Part shown: positions 33,470 through 43,553 of the stretch, in pieces
How positions within the stretch are numbered: position 1 is the first letter of the stretch
Layout of the letters: each line of letters begins with the position of its first letter
Assembly: GCA_947471745.1 (NCBI GenBank)
Contig: CANJKZ010000979.1
Coordinates: forward strand, 434,001 to 498,000
Source of the DNA: Closterium sp. Naga37s-1
Lineage: Eukaryota; Streptophyta; Zygnematophyceae; Desmidiales; Closteriaceae
Length of the DNA stretch: 64,000 nt
Direction: 5' to 3'
The notes under the pieces: generated by a model
What the model was told of the DNA's origin: nothing
Databases searched by the model: none
Seen by the model: only the letters and a program-made list of their open reading frames with translations
Made by a program: the position numbers and the translations under genes

Positions 33470-33815
33470 AATGGAAGAGGAAGCAGACAGTAGCAAGTCA
33501 GCACCCGCTGCACCAGACAACGAAGAACGCACAACAACCCCAGCGACTAGAACCGGTTGGGGAGATCCCAGTCCCGAATTCGGCCCATGGGGAGAAATCC
33601 TGACACCCGAAGAAGCGGCCACGATCGGTGGCGGCTGGGGAGACATCGGCGCTACTGGCGGAGCTGGCTGGGGACAGCCAAACTCCCGCCTACCCTGAAG
33701 CTCCAGGACTCCCTCCTGCGGATGTTGCGGCTATTGATCCTTACTGGGCAGCCCGCGGTACCAGCTGGGGCGGACCTCCTCTTTCGGACCAGTACGCTCC
33801 TGACAAACCATAACA
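33470..33815 (+). pseudogene. E4 GW/WG-rich segment between protease and integrase
   Basis: Frame 33471-33698 encodes TRTGWGDPSPEFGPWGE, then GGGWGDIGATGGAGWGQ. After one frame change, YWAARGTSWGGPP follows. That is five Trp-Gly pairs in about 85 residues, in an acidic, proline-rich context. Such spacing resembles Argonaute-hook peptides. No other copia element in the window has it. Confidence 0.6.
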
Positions 33816-33966
33816 CGTGCAAGAATTAGAAGAAGAAAAGGTGACCTACGAGTTCTTCAGTAAGGCAGCGGAACTTCCCGAACCTACCGAGGAAGCGCCG
33901 CCGCCAGAACAAGGACCACAGCTGATCTCGGTCACCGGCGGCGAATAAATCTATCATCGCGTCCCG

Positions 33967-35463
33967 ATGGAAGGACTTCCCGCACCTGAGTGGCCCAAAG
34001 CAGCATCCTTTCCGCAACCGCTTATCACCGGCCACGTCGTTCATTCCGGTGAAACGGATGACATCGCCAAAATCCCGAAAGAGGCCCTGGAGCACCTCTC
34101 CGTCCAAGATTTTGTAGCAGACGCCGACGCCGCCATCGACAAGGGTCCTAAAGAGAAGCAGAAAGATGAAGCAGAAAGGCACAAATATTGTCATAAGACT
34201 ATCGGATATCGTGCGGAACCAGAAACATGGCATCAGCGACTCGGGCACCCCTCACACACCACGCTCAAGAACTCCCTCAGGGCTGGTGTTTTCGATGACG
34301 TCGCACTATTTCTTCCTCGAGGAGGATCTCTCACATCATCAGTTGATCCACCATGCACCGTGTACCCAACTGCATCACTCGCCCACAAGCCATTTCCCGA
34401 CTTACCTCCTGGCTACGAACGCTACAAGCCGCTCGATAAAGTCTACAGCGACTTCATGATTCTCAGTCAAGAAGGGCTCGACGGCGAGTACTACACGCTT
34501 ACCTTCATCGACGCATGCACCCGCTACTTACGGGCCATCAACACCGACTGCCGCTCCCTAGCCTTCGAGTGCTTCGTGGCATGGATGAAACGGGCTGAAC
34601 GTCAATCTGGACTGAAGCTGAAAACCTACCAGACAGACGGGGGTTTGGAGTTCTTCTCAACTGAGTTCAAAGAACTCTTCAAGCAGAAGGGGATTGAGCA
34701 CCTGGTGTCCCTGCCCTACGCTCACGAGCAGCAAGGAGTAGCAGAAGGGACAAACGGGAGCCTCGCCACCAGGATGAGGGCCATGATGAAGCACTCAGCC
34801 GTCCCTACCAAGTACTGGCCATTTGCGATGAACCACGTTGTCCGGCTGCACAACTTGCTATCGTCCCGAAGCCTCGAGAACAACAACTCTCCCTACAGGG
34901 CTTGGATGGGCAGAAAGGCAGACACGCTTCTGCTTCGGGTGTTCGACTGCATGGTACAGTACAGGCCACACACAAGAAGGACCAGAAAATTTGCTGACCG
35001 CGCACGCTGGGGCATTCACCTCGAGATCGAAAAGGAATACAAGGTGTGGATCGTGCTGGACTACGCGACACACGAAGTCACAAAATCACGTGACTGCATC
35101 TTCTACAAGAAGCTGACTCTGTCACTATTCAAGGAGCCCCGCGAAGCTGACAAAGCACCGGAAAAGTTTTTCGAAGGACATCGCAGCTTCGCCACGTCAC
35201 ACGATGAAGCAGACCTGGCTGAGGACGCTGACGCAGCAGACAACATACCAACGGATCCATATCCCAATATCCCCCTTACAAGCCCACTCCAGACTCCAAC
35301 ATTCATACCTGTTCATCAATTCGATCCTGCCGATATACTTCGTGAGCCCACAATTACAACAATGAAGCGCGCCGATCTCCGGATGCCGAGTTACCACCAC
35401 CGAACACCTCGCAAGACACCCTCCGCCTCGGCAACGACAGTGACGACGACGTCGTCGAAGTAA
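33967..35463 (+). CDS. E4 integrase (open frame)
   Basis: 498 codons without a stop. Pre-integrase motif WHQRLGHPSHTTLKNSL (about residue 90), integrase Asp in KVYSDFMILSQEG (about 160), second Asp in YQTDGGLEFFSTEF (about 222) and Glu in EQQGVAEGTNGSLATRM (about 260), then KYWPFAMNHVVRLHNLL and LLLRVFDCMVQY. The C-terminal tail is acidic and then Thr/Ser-rich. The start Met is only the first in frame; the native protein is a polyprotein piece. Confidence 0.85.
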   Translation: MEGLPAPEWPKAASFPQPLITGHVVHSGETDDIAKIPKEALEHLSVQDFVADADAAIDKGPKEKQKDEAERHKYCHKTIGYRAEPETWHQRLGHPSHTTLKNSLRAGVFDDVALFLPRGGSLTSSVDPPCTVYPTASLAHKPFPDLPPGYERYKPLDKVYSDFMILSQEGLDGEYYTLTFIDACTRYLRAINTDCRSLAFECFVAWMKRAERQSGLKLKTYQTDGGLEFFSTEFKELFKQKGIEHLVSLPYAHEQQGVAEGTNGSLATRMRAMMKHSAVPTKYWPFAMNHVVRLHNLLSSRSLENNNSPYRAWMGRKADTLLLRVFDCMVQYRPHTRRTRKFADRARWGIHLEIEKEYKVWIVLDYATHEVTKSRDCIFYKKLTLSLFKEPREADKAPEKFFEGHRSFATSHDEADLAEDADAADNIPTDPYPNIPLTSPLQTPTFIPVHQFDPADILREPTITTMKRADLRMPSYHHRTPRKTPSASATTVTTTSSK

Positions 35464-36160
35464 CCAGCTTCAACGACTATGACCGCCTTCACTACGAAAA
35501 GACCAACAAAACTGGTCTCCGCATCCTTGGGCTCGTCGTAGCTGTTCGCCACACCTCCCCCAAGGAACCCACCACTGTTCGCCAGGCCTTGTCGGGCCCC
35601 GATAGTGAGAAATGGAAGGCAGCCATGGCCACAGAAGTCGCAGCACTGAAGAGCCGCAGAACATGGAAACTGGTTCCACGATCATCGGCAAAGGGGAGAA
35701 AATTTCTCTGTGGAAAATGGGTTTTCCGCATCAAAACAGGCGCTCTAGCACAGGATTCATTTTTCAGCTCCAACCTGCTGGGCTCATCTCTTGGTTCTCT
35801 CAGAAGCAGGAACTCATCGCCCTTTTGTCAGCCGAAGCTGAGTTCATCGCCGCCAGCGCAGCTGCTCGCGAAGGACTGTACCTGATGGAGCTCCTGCAGG
35901 AAGCAAAAGTGACGATGAACGGGCACTTCATGTTACTCTGCGACAACTAGAGCGCGATCAAAATCGCGAACAAACCCGACTTCATGAACCGCACGAAACA
36001 CATCCGACTCCGTTACTTCTTCGTCAAAGACGAAATCGACAAAGGGAAGGTCAAACTCACATACTGCCCAACTGGTGACATGGCAGCAGACTTCTTGACC
36101 AAGAAGCTGCCACGTCAGAAGTTTCAGCACTGCACCGACCTCTACGGGATCTCGAAGTAA
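35464..36160 (+). pseudogene. E4 RT remnant fused to RNase H
   Basis: The RT start (LSGPDSEKWKAAMATEVAAL, KSRRTWKLVP, GKWVFRIK) reaches 35738 and then jumps to the RNase H region (STGFIFQLQPAGLISWFSQK, LSAEAEFIAASAAAREGLYL). The palm with YVDD and everything around it is gone (about 200 residues in relatives). A TAG at 35948 replaces Gln in CDNQSAIKIA; the rest reads NRTKHIRLRYFFVKDEI, DMAADFLTKKLP and ends GISK at 36158. Confidence 0.83.
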
Positions 36161-36193
36161 TCTCACGTGGCTCATCTTCAGGAATGAAGGGGG

Positions 36194-36460
36194 TTTTGGA
36201 ATAAAATAAAGGTTACAGTAAAATTCCCGAAGGCTCTCCACTCGCGCGTCACTCCATAACGAAGCTACGCGCCTGTATCATTATCGGAATAGCTCATATA
36301 GAGCATGCGGAAGGTCGAGGGTCACCCGAAGGTTAACAGTCGAAGACAGTCAACGGTCGTGACCCTTGATTGCCCAGTAACCGCACTTGGAAGTTACGCG
36401 ATGCAACACGGTAACTGTCAAGAATAGCAATAGTCGTGGTTACTGTAGCAATGCAATTCA
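36194..36460 (+). repeat. E4 3' LTR, first part
   Basis: Aligned to 24309-24575. The terminal TG has mutated to TT. Interrupted by E6 after GCAATGCAATTCA; the rest is 43031-43219. Confidence 0.9.
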
Positions 36461-36585
36461 TGTCAAAGTACAATCTTACTTGTAGGCTATAGTGGGGCAC
36501 TCCTTATGGGGTACAACACTTCTAGGGTTAGTACTTGTACCCCAACTCTTGCTAATCCAATCATTCTTGCACAGGAATTCTGACA
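36461..36585 (+). repeat. E6 5' LTR
   Basis: 125 bp. Its hairpin is the longest of the family: TGGGGTACAA (36507-36516) pairs with TTGTACCCCA (36535-36544). Confidence 0.93.
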
Positions 36586-36689
36586 TGGTATTCAGAGCAG
36601 GAAACCTGTTAAGTTTTTAGGGCCCACCGATAGTTTCGTTCGTTCTTGCCCGAAGTGCCCTTGCGATGTCCAGCCCTGCTCGCACAGTG

Positions 36690-37110
36690 TCGCGCTGCCC
36701 TGCAGCTACTCGCACTGCCAGTCCCCCCCGCACGTCGTGCCCTGCTGCAGCCCACGCGTCGCGCTCTGCAGCTCCGCGCCTCACGCTCTGCTGCAGCCTG
36801 CACGTCGCGCCCTGCTGCAGCCAGCGCGTCGCGCCCTGCTGCAGCTAGCGCGTCGCGCCCTGCTGCCCTGCGCGTCGCGCCCTGCTGCAGCCAGCGCGTC
36901 ACGCCCTACTGCAGCCAGCGCGTCGCGCTCTGCTGCCCTGCACGTCGCGCCCTGCTGCAGCCAGCGCGTCGTGCCCTACTGCAGCCAGCGTGTCGCGCTC
37001 TGCTATCCCTCGCGTCGCGCCCTGCTGCAGCCAGCGCGTCGCGCCCTACTGCAGCCAGCGCTAGTGCTCTGCTGCCCCACACGTCACGCCCTGCTGCCCT
37101 GTACAGCGCT
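36690..37110. repeat. GC-rich tandem repeats in the E6 leader
   Basis: About ten imperfect units of roughly 30 bp around CCCTGCTGCAGCCAGCGCGT. It lies in the leader as in E3 and E7, but the unit is different. Confidence 0.8.
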
Positions 37111-37462
37111 AGTCCTGGTGCCCTGTTCACCGCGTGCCCTGTCCTGCAGCCCACGGCGCGCCCTGCCCGGCCAAGCCGCGCTGCCTAGCCCGAGCCGTCC
37201 TGCCCAACCCAAGCCGCGCCGCCCTACCTTGATCACCAGCCCCACCGAGCCGCCCTGCTACTGCTGCTGCTGCTGCTCGTGCTACTGCTGCTGGTGGTGG
37301 AGGTGCTGCTGGGAGTGCTGGGAGTGCTGCTGGTGCTGGGGGTGCTGGAGGTGCAACAAGGAGTGCTGGAGGTGCTGCTGGTGCTGGACGTGTGACTGGG
37401 AGTGCTGGAGGTGCTGCTGGTGCCGGAGGTGCTGGACGTACTACTGACCATCACTGCCTGTC

Positions 37463-38677
37463 ATGGCCACTATCACGGCAGTTGCAGCGGCTAGGGGTGG
37501 ACAGCAGCGGTCACTGCCTCTCCCGGACGACCCCACCCCTCAGCAGCTTCGCGAGTGGGTTCTTCAGCGAGCCCGTCCAGGTGGTGGAGGCTTTGGTTTT
37601 CTACGTACTGCACAGAGGCGGGAGCAGAATCAGCAGGAGACCTTCTCCCCTCAGGTGCTTAGTGAGTTCTTTCCTCAGCGATGTGTCATTGTTTCTATCG
37701 AGGCTGCTGCACTAGGTGCTAGCGAGTCTGCTGCCGCACTAGGTGCTAGTGAGTCTGCTGCAGCACTAGGTGCTAGTGAGTCTGCTACAACATTAGGTGC
37801 TCGTGCGTCTCCCGCCACAGGTCCTTCCTCAGCTGAGGCCTTGCACACTTTCACACTTGACTCAGGCGCGTCACGTTGCTTCTTTTGTGACTGCACCACA
37901 CTCACACCACTTGCTGCACCGATACCGGTCTCACTGGCTGACCCCACTGGGGGCCCAGTAGTCGCACGAGCCTCCACTCTCCTCCCGTGTCCAGCAGTCC
38001 CCTCCAGTTCTTTGTCAAGTCTCCACCTCCCCACGTTCTCGACGAACTTGGTGAGCAACGCCGCCATTCAGGATGTCTGGGTTGATACCTTTATTCCTGG
38101 AGGGCAGCATGTGGCGATCTGTACATGCTCCCAGACGGGCCGTCACCTAGCTACGTTCACTCGACGACCTGGGTCTAGTCTGTACACACTGACCACTACG
38201 TCTGCACAGGTGGCTGAGGCAGGTCAGGTGGCTGCGTCGAGTCAGGTGTCTGCGTCTGGTCAGCTTGCAGCGTCTTGCCCGTGTCGGGTACTCTCCCACC
38301 AGACTCTCCTCTGGCACCACCACCTCGGTCACCCCTCCCTACCGCGTCTCCGCGGTATGCACTCCCGTCTCCTTGTCTCTGGCCTTCCCAGGTCCCTGCC
38401 CTCCCCCCCGCGCTCGCCTGCCCCGCCGTGCCTTCCCTGCGTTGAGGGGCGGCAGCGCGCCACTCCTCACTCCTTTGAGTTTCCTCCAACCACTGCTCCT
38501 CTGCAGACTCTCCACATGGATGTTTGGGGCCCAACCCCTGTCGGTGGAACGGACCAAGAGCGCTACTTCCTGCTGGTTGTTGAAGACTACACACGTTACA
38601 CAACTGTCTTCCCCTTGCGGCGCAAGGCCGACGTCAGCGGTGTTTTGAACCCCTGGATCCGTGCTACTTGTCGCTAG
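37463..38677 (+). CDS. E6 truncated gag, protease and integrase start
   Basis: 404-codon frame (MATITAVAAARGGQQRSLPL). It starts beyond the capsid region, so gag is missing its first 250 or so residues relative to E7. LGASES repeats (three copies) precede an intact protease site TLDSGASRCFF (about residue 131), then LATFTRRPGSSLYTL, pre-integrase LLWHHHLGHPSLPRLRGM and the first integrase Asp in LHMDVWGPTPV. It ends at a TAG (38675) where E3 and E7 read Gln. Confidence 0.83.
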   Translation: MATITAVAAARGGQQRSLPLPDDPTPQQLREWVLQRARPGGGGFGFLRTAQRREQNQQETFSPQVLSEFFPQRCVIVSIEAAALGASESAAALGASESAAALGASESATTLGARASPATGPSSAEALHTFTLDSGASRCFFCDCTTLTPLAAPIPVSLADPTGGPVVARASTLLPCPAVPSSSLSSLHLPTFSTNLVSNAAIQDVWVDTFIPGGQHVAICTCSQTGRHLATFTRRPGSSLYTLTTTSAQVAEAGQVAASSQVSASGQLAASCPCRVLSHQTLLWHHHLGHPSLPRLRGMHSRLLVSGLPRSLPSPPRSPAPPCLPCVEGRQRATPHSFEFPPTTAPLQTLHMDVWGPTPVGGTDQERYFLLVVEDYTRYTTVFPLRRKADVSGVLNPWIRATCR

Positions 38678-39360
38678 CTACGCGAGCAGTTCAGTCAAGA
38701 CTTCCCACTCCTGCGTCTGCACTCTGACAGGGGCGGTGAGTTCTCTTCTGATCTCCTTGCGGAGTTCTGTCGAGACAAGGGCATCCACCAGTCGTTCACG
38801 CTTCCAGCCTCTCATCAGCAAAATGGGATTGTTGAGTGTCGCATTGACTTGATCATGGAGGTGGCTCGTACCTCCATGATCCATGTGGCTGCTCCCCATT
38901 TTCTGTGGCCGTTTGCGGTCCGATACGCTGCGCATCAGCTCAACCTCTGGCCCCATGTCTCTGAGCCAGAGACCTCGCCTACACTCCGGTGGACGGGGAA
39001 GGTTGGCGATGCGTCGGTGTTTCGGGTCTGGGGCGCACTCTCCCTTGTTCGCGATGCCAAAGCAAGCAAACTCTCCTCTCGCACTCTCCGCTGCGTCTTC
39101 CTTGGCTTCCCCACCGACGCCCCGCCGTGTTAGTTTTACCACCCGTGCTCGCATCGAGTCTTCTCCTCCCAGGACGTCACCTTTGACGAGTCTATCTGCT
39201 ACTACAGGCTACACCCGCACGCGTCCCACCCGGTCCCCCTAGCGCCTCTTTTCTTGGTACCAGTCCCCCCCCCGGTAGACCCCCTCCCCCCACAGGGTCC
39301 TGCTCCCTCAGGTGTGTCTCTGGTAGACCCACCCCCCTTGGTTGAGCCTTAGGAGGTCTC
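38678..39360 (+). pseudogene. E6 integrase core
   Basis: LHSDRGGEFSSDLLAEFCRD (second Asp, about 38718), then NGIVECRIDLIMEVARTSM, where the usual NGIAERRIG has changed although Glu is kept. A TAG at 39131 replaces Gln of the GWQFYHP motif, and further stops follow. Confidence 0.8.
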
Positions 39361-39489
39361 TTCTGACTCCTCTGGCCTAGCTGAGGGGGGTGACCCCGCC
39401 GCTGACGACACGGCGGCCACTCACCGCTCTCCACGCTTGGAGACCCCCCTGGTTTTCCGCCTCGGCCGTCTTCGCCGCCTCCGCAGCCT

Positions 39490-40625
39490 GTTGCTATGGA
39501 CTCTGGAGCTGAGACTGCTGGTGCTGAGCCTGGGGGTGCTGAGACAGAGGGTGAGGGTTCTGGGGGTGCTGCGACTGGGGGTGCTGGTTCTGGGGGTGCT
39601 GCGACAGGGGGTGCTGGTTCTTGGGGTGCTACGACTGGGGGTGCTGACTCTGGGGGTCCTGCGAGTCCTAGTGGCGGTGGAGCCGTGGGTGACCCTGCTG
39701 GAGGTCCTGGAGCTGGACAGCCACCGTAGCCTGACCTACTTGAGACACTCTCGCCGCAGGCGATTCGTGCGTGGATCGTTCGGCAAGGCAGTCCTGGTGG
39801 TGGAGGGTACGGTCCTGCTGGTGCTGGAGCTGCTAGTCCTGGAGGTACTGTTGGTGCTGGAGGCACTGGAGGTACTGCTGGTGCTGGAGGTGCTGCTGGT
39901 GCTAGAGGTACTAGAGGTGCTGCTGGTGCTGGAGGTGCCGGAGCTGCTAGTCCTAGAGGTGCTACTGGTGCTGGAGGTGCTGGACCTACTAATCCTGGAG
40001 CTACTGGAGGTGCTGGAGGTGCTACTGGTGCTAGAGGCGCTGGAGCTGGAGGTACTTGAGCTGCTGGAGCTGCTGGTCCTGGAGGTGCTCGTACTGGAGG
40101 TGCTGGAGCTGCCGGAGCTGGTGGTGCTGTTCATGCTGGAGGTGCTACTTGAGCTGCTGGCAGTGGATGTACTGGAGGTACTTCTGGTGCTGGAGGTGCT
40201 GGAGCTGCCAGAGCAGGTGGTACTGCTGGTGCTAGAGGTGCTGGAGGTGCTGGAGGTGCTACTGGAGCTGCTGACACTGGAGGTGCTGGAGGTACTGCTG
40301 GTGCTGGAGGCGCTGGAGCTAGAGGTACTGGAGGTACTGGAGGTGCTGGAGCTGCTGGTCCTGGAGGTGCTCGTACTAGAGGTAATGGAGCTGCCGGAGC
40401 AGGTGGTGCTGCTGGTGCTGGAGGTGCTGGAGGTGCTATTGGAGCTACTGGCACTGGAGGTGCTGGAGGTACTACTGGTGCTAGAGGTCCTGGCACTGCC
40501 GAAGCTAGTGGTGCTGCTAGTGCTGGAGGTGCTGGAGGTGCTGGAGGTACTGCTGGAGCTGCTGGTGCTGGAGGTACTGGTGCTACTAGTGCTGGAGGAG
40601 TCGGAGCTGCTGGTACTTCCCTGCG
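39490..40625. repeat. Expanded GC-rich linker repeats in E6
   Basis: About 1.1 kb of GGTGCTGGAGCT/GGTACTGGAGGT-type units between integrase and RT, the largest such array among the family B elements. The long LLVLEVLEVLL frame and the minus-strand SSTSSTSS frame are shadows of the Gly-Ala-rich reading. Confidence 0.8.
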
Positions 40626-41985
40626 CATACCGTTTTTTTTACCCGCAGCCGCAGTCATCCCTTCCGCCGCCTGACTCAGTCCTTCGCCAGGTTCTTAGTC
40701 TCCCATCTTCCCCTGGCCTCCCTCTACCCCTCCAGTGTCCACCGACAGACAAGTCTCAGCCACAGCTACTGCCTGGCTCCCCGCTGCCTGCGCCTGCTCC
40801 TCACACTGAGGTGACTGAGTCCCTGACTAAGCGTCGTGAGCCTGAGACTCGTGCTTCCACACCTGTTTGTGCTCGTCGTGTCGCCCGTCCTCGTCCTCCT
40901 ACTGTCCTAGGCACTCACGGTATGGCAATTCGTCCTTCCTCTGTTCCACTGCGTGTTGTCCTACCTGAGCCTCCCGCGTCCTCTCTTCTGCACGTTCCTG
41001 GCCCTGAGTCCGACCTTGCTCGTGCTGCCAGTCCTACTGTCACTCGTCTCCTCACTAATGGCGTCACTGATCCTGACCTTAAGTCTACTGCAGCGTTTGC
41101 CCTAGTCACTGAGCTAGTCGACTTTGCAGCTAGGAGTCGTCTCGACTACGTCGCGACTCTTGTCACTGATTCTGAGTCTGTCTGTCTTCCGTCCGTTGGG
41201 GGTGAGCTTACCCTTGGCAGTGACGTACTTGAGAACAGACAGTTTGAGCTTGAGTGTCTTGCGACCGCTTTACCTCGTTTTGCATCCATGTTGCTTTGCC
41301 CTGAGGGAGACCCGGATGCACTTGACATCCCTACCCCGCGCTCTTACACTGAGGCGATCATGGGTGAGTACTCCTCTCAGTGGCAGACAGCCATGGACGC
41401 AGAGATGGCTTCCTGGAAGTCCATAGGCACCTACGTCAACGAGGTTCCTCCTCCTGGGGCAAACATAGTGGCTGTGCCGCCCACCTGGCTTCACTGGGTC
41501 GTTTCGTGCGGGTACCCAGTGGAGCCTCCGGCGGCCAGTCTACGGTCTCCGCCAAGCGTCCCGAGATTGGCACGACACACTGAGGACTACACTTGCGGCT
41601 CTTGGGTTTGCTCCTTCCTCAGCTGACCCGTCGCTATTTCTACGCACCGACACTACCTTGCCGCCGTTCTACATTCTAGTGTACGTCAACGACTTGGCTT
41701 TTGCTACTGCTGACACTGGGGCGCTGGCCCTAGTGAAGACGGAGATGTAGGAAAGACACACGTGCACTTACCTGGGTGAGCTGCGCAGCTATCTTGGCTT
41801 GCAGCTCACACAGGACAGAGCACGGCGCATCATCACCCTGACTCAGTCACACATGATGCACCATGTCCTTCAGCACCACGGCTTTCAGTTCTCCTCGCCA
41901 CAGCCCACTCCTCTGTCTACCGGCCACTCGCTCTTAGCTCCACCTTCGGACGAGTCCGTAGAGCCGAGTGGTCTGTACCCATAGC
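40626..41985 (+). pseudogene. E6 reverse transcriptase
   Basis: Runs from the Pro-rich region (PPDSVLRQVLSLPSSPGLPL) through ATLVTDSESVCLPSVGGELT and SYTEAIMGEYSSQWQTAMDA. At about 41469 it jumps from PPPGANIV to the segment encoding CRPPGF, losing about 240 bp with the first RT motifs. The catalytic box at 41682-41693 reads YVND instead of YVDD. A Gln-to-TAG change lies at 41748 and another stop at 41983. Confidence 0.83.
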
Positions 41986-41987
41986 TT

Positions 41988-42665
41988 GTGGGTTGCCTCA
42001 TGTACCTGATGACGTGCACACGACCTGACCTTGCGTACCCTCTCAGCCTCCTGGCTCGCTACGTGGCTCCCGGTCGACACCGAAAGGTGCACTGGGATGG
42101 TGTGAAGAGGGTACTGCGTTACTTGTCCAGTACATCGGGCATGGGGCTAGTGCTTGGAGGACAGGGTTCAGTGGTACTCACAGGACACTCCGACGCTTCT
42201 TGGGCCGACGACCAGGCGACTCAGCGTTCGTCACTGGGTTACAACTTCAGTCTTGGCTCTGGTTCTGTCTCGTGGAGGTCCACTCGTTCTTCTTCTGTGC
42301 TTGGCTCCAGCTGTGAGGTCGAGATCTACGCTGGGGCCATGGCTGCACAGGAGCTACGCTGGCTGACCTACCTACTGACCGACTTGGGGGAGCGGCTTCG
42401 TTCTCCTCCAGTTTTATACGTCGACAACAAGGCAATGCTTGCCTTGTGTCACGAGCGGAGACAGGAGCACAGAACGAAGAACATTGCTCTTCGCTACTTC
42501 CTTGCGCGTGAGCTCCAGCAGCGTCGTCAGCTCCGCCTTTCCTACGTGGCCTTGCCGGCCAACACTGCTGATGTGTTCACCAAGGCCCTTGGGTCTGGTG
42601 ATCATCAACGTTTCGACACTGCTCTTGGGCTTGTGCCCACTCTGCCTCACCTGCTGGTTGCTTGA
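41988..42665 (+). CDS. E6 RNase H (open frame)
   Basis: 225 codons: CLMYLMTCTRPDLAYPLSLL, KVHWDGVKRVLRYLSSTSGM, RNase H residues in LTGHSDASWADDQ (Asp), SCEVEIYAGAMAAQELRWL (Glu) and LYVDNKAMLALC (Asp), then HRTKNIALRYFLAREL and ANTADVFTKALGSGDHQ. The catalytic set is complete. It is a polyprotein piece isolated by stops upstream. Confidence 0.88.
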   Translation: MGCLMYLMTCTRPDLAYPLSLLARYVAPGRHRKVHWDGVKRVLRYLSSTSGMGLVLGGQGSVVLTGHSDASWADDQATQRSSLGYNFSLGSGSVSWRSTRSSSVLGSSCEVEIYAGAMAAQELRWLTYLLTDLGERLRSPPVLYVDNKAMLALCHERRQEHRTKNIALRYFLARELQQRRQLRLSYVALPANTADVFTKALGSGDHQRFDTALGLVPTLPHLLVA

Positions 42666-42908
42666 CTTGCTCTTGTTGTTCACTGATATATGTCTTGATA
42701 CCTGCTTGTTTACTCTTGCTAGGTTGTGATTATTGTACTGCCTTGCTAATATAACTCTGCATGTGAACTGGCCTTGTGGCCGCTTGCTTGTGCTCGGATT
42801 GTGTGGTGTCCTTGAGATCCACCCTGAGCTTTGCTTTGCTTTGCTCGGTTGTCTTGCTTGACTGGTCTTGTGACCGTCTTGTTGTCCCCCACGTAGCCTA
42901 TGGGGGTG

Positions 42909-43025
42909 TGTCAAAGTACAATCTTACTTGTATGGGGCATTCCTTATGGGGTACAACACTTCTAGGGTTAGTACTTGTACCCCAACTCTTGCTAATCCAA
43001 TCTTTCATGCAGAGGGATTCTGACA
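42909..43025 (+). repeat. E6 3' LTR
   Basis: 117 bp. It lacks about 9 bp (GTAGGCTA part) that the 5' LTR has; the GGGGTACAA/TTGTACCCC hairpin is kept. Confidence 0.92.
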
Positions 43026-43030
43026 ATTCA

Positions 43031-43219
43031 GTTGATAAAGGAATGTACCCCTCAGAGTACATGGCTAGCTAGGATTGCTATTTATATCTTTGTACCACTA
43101 TCATTTAATCATCTTGTTCTCTTTCAACTTATTAACAAGGTCATTACAAAGACTTCATTGTCTTCTCTCATACTTGAGAGACTTATCCTATCCACTAAGA
43201 TCCTTCACTTATAACAACA
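43031..43219 (+). repeat. E4 3' LTR, second part
   Basis: 189 bp completing the 456-bp LTR, ending TATAACAACA. It matches 24576-24764 with few changes. Confidence 0.92.
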
Positions 43220-43553
43220 CGACTGATGACCTGTGGGCGGATGAGAGAGTGGGGCAGGAAGTGGGGTCTGGAAGGTTGCTTGTGGCTGGACTTTGTCCTA
43301 GGGCTGCTGCAGTGTCAGCCGTTGCTGCTCATGCCCCAGGGCGCGTGAAATAGCAGCTGCTGCTGCTCATGCCCTGGTGCGCTGAAACGCATGGTTGTGG
43401 GTGCGCTGAAGCATATGATCTTGCCGGAACCGAGCCATAGTATTGGGCGATATATTAGGTTTTCAGGCTAGCATAGATTCCGAACTGAGGCTCTCATTGA
43501 GTCAATAAACCCGGAATTTAAAGGCCAATGTAACTATAGAAGGTACTACAGCA
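43220..43553 (+). other. Host sequence between E4 and the CHRD cluster
   Basis: Continues the host strand interrupted at 24308. A short frame (DDLWADERVGQEVGSGRLLV, to a stop at 43351) could be the last exon of the RCC1-like gene, but nothing identifies it. A GCTGCTGCTCATGCCC repeat occurs twice here and has a partial match at 24280, before E4. The rest is empty. Confidence 0.3.

Larger units (their letters stand above)
36461..43025 (+). mobile_element. E6: Ty1/copia element (family B) nested in the E4 3' LTR
   Basis: LTRs 36461-36585 (125 bp) and 42909-43025 (117 bp), TGTCAAAGTA to TTCTGACA. Perfect target duplication ATTCA (36456-36460 and 43026-43030). The primer site is TGGTATTCAGAGC, with one extra T. 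The polypurine tract CCTATGGGGGTG precedes the 3' LTR. It lacks the N-terminal half of gag and about 240 bp of RT, so it is a non-autonomous derivative. Confidence 0.94.
24309..43219 (+). mobile_element. E4: Ty1/copia element (family D), outer shell of nest 2
   Basis: The 5' LTR is 24309-24764 (456 bp). The 3' LTR is split by E6 into 36194-36460 and 43031-43219, which also total 456 bp. Flanks are CAACT (24304-24308) and CGACT (43220-43224), a one-mismatch duplication. The primer site TGGTATGAGAGC is at 24765-24776. The interior holds E5 (25646-32127) and a solo LTR (32506-32646). Most of the RT domain is deleted, so E4 is non-autonomous. Confidence 0.93.

Noticed and set aside
39437..41626. 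729-codon Leu/Val/Glu-rich frame in E6
   Set aside because: It reads the linker repeat in a wrong frame; the family frame there is Gly/Ala-rich and the flanking RT motifs lie in another frame.
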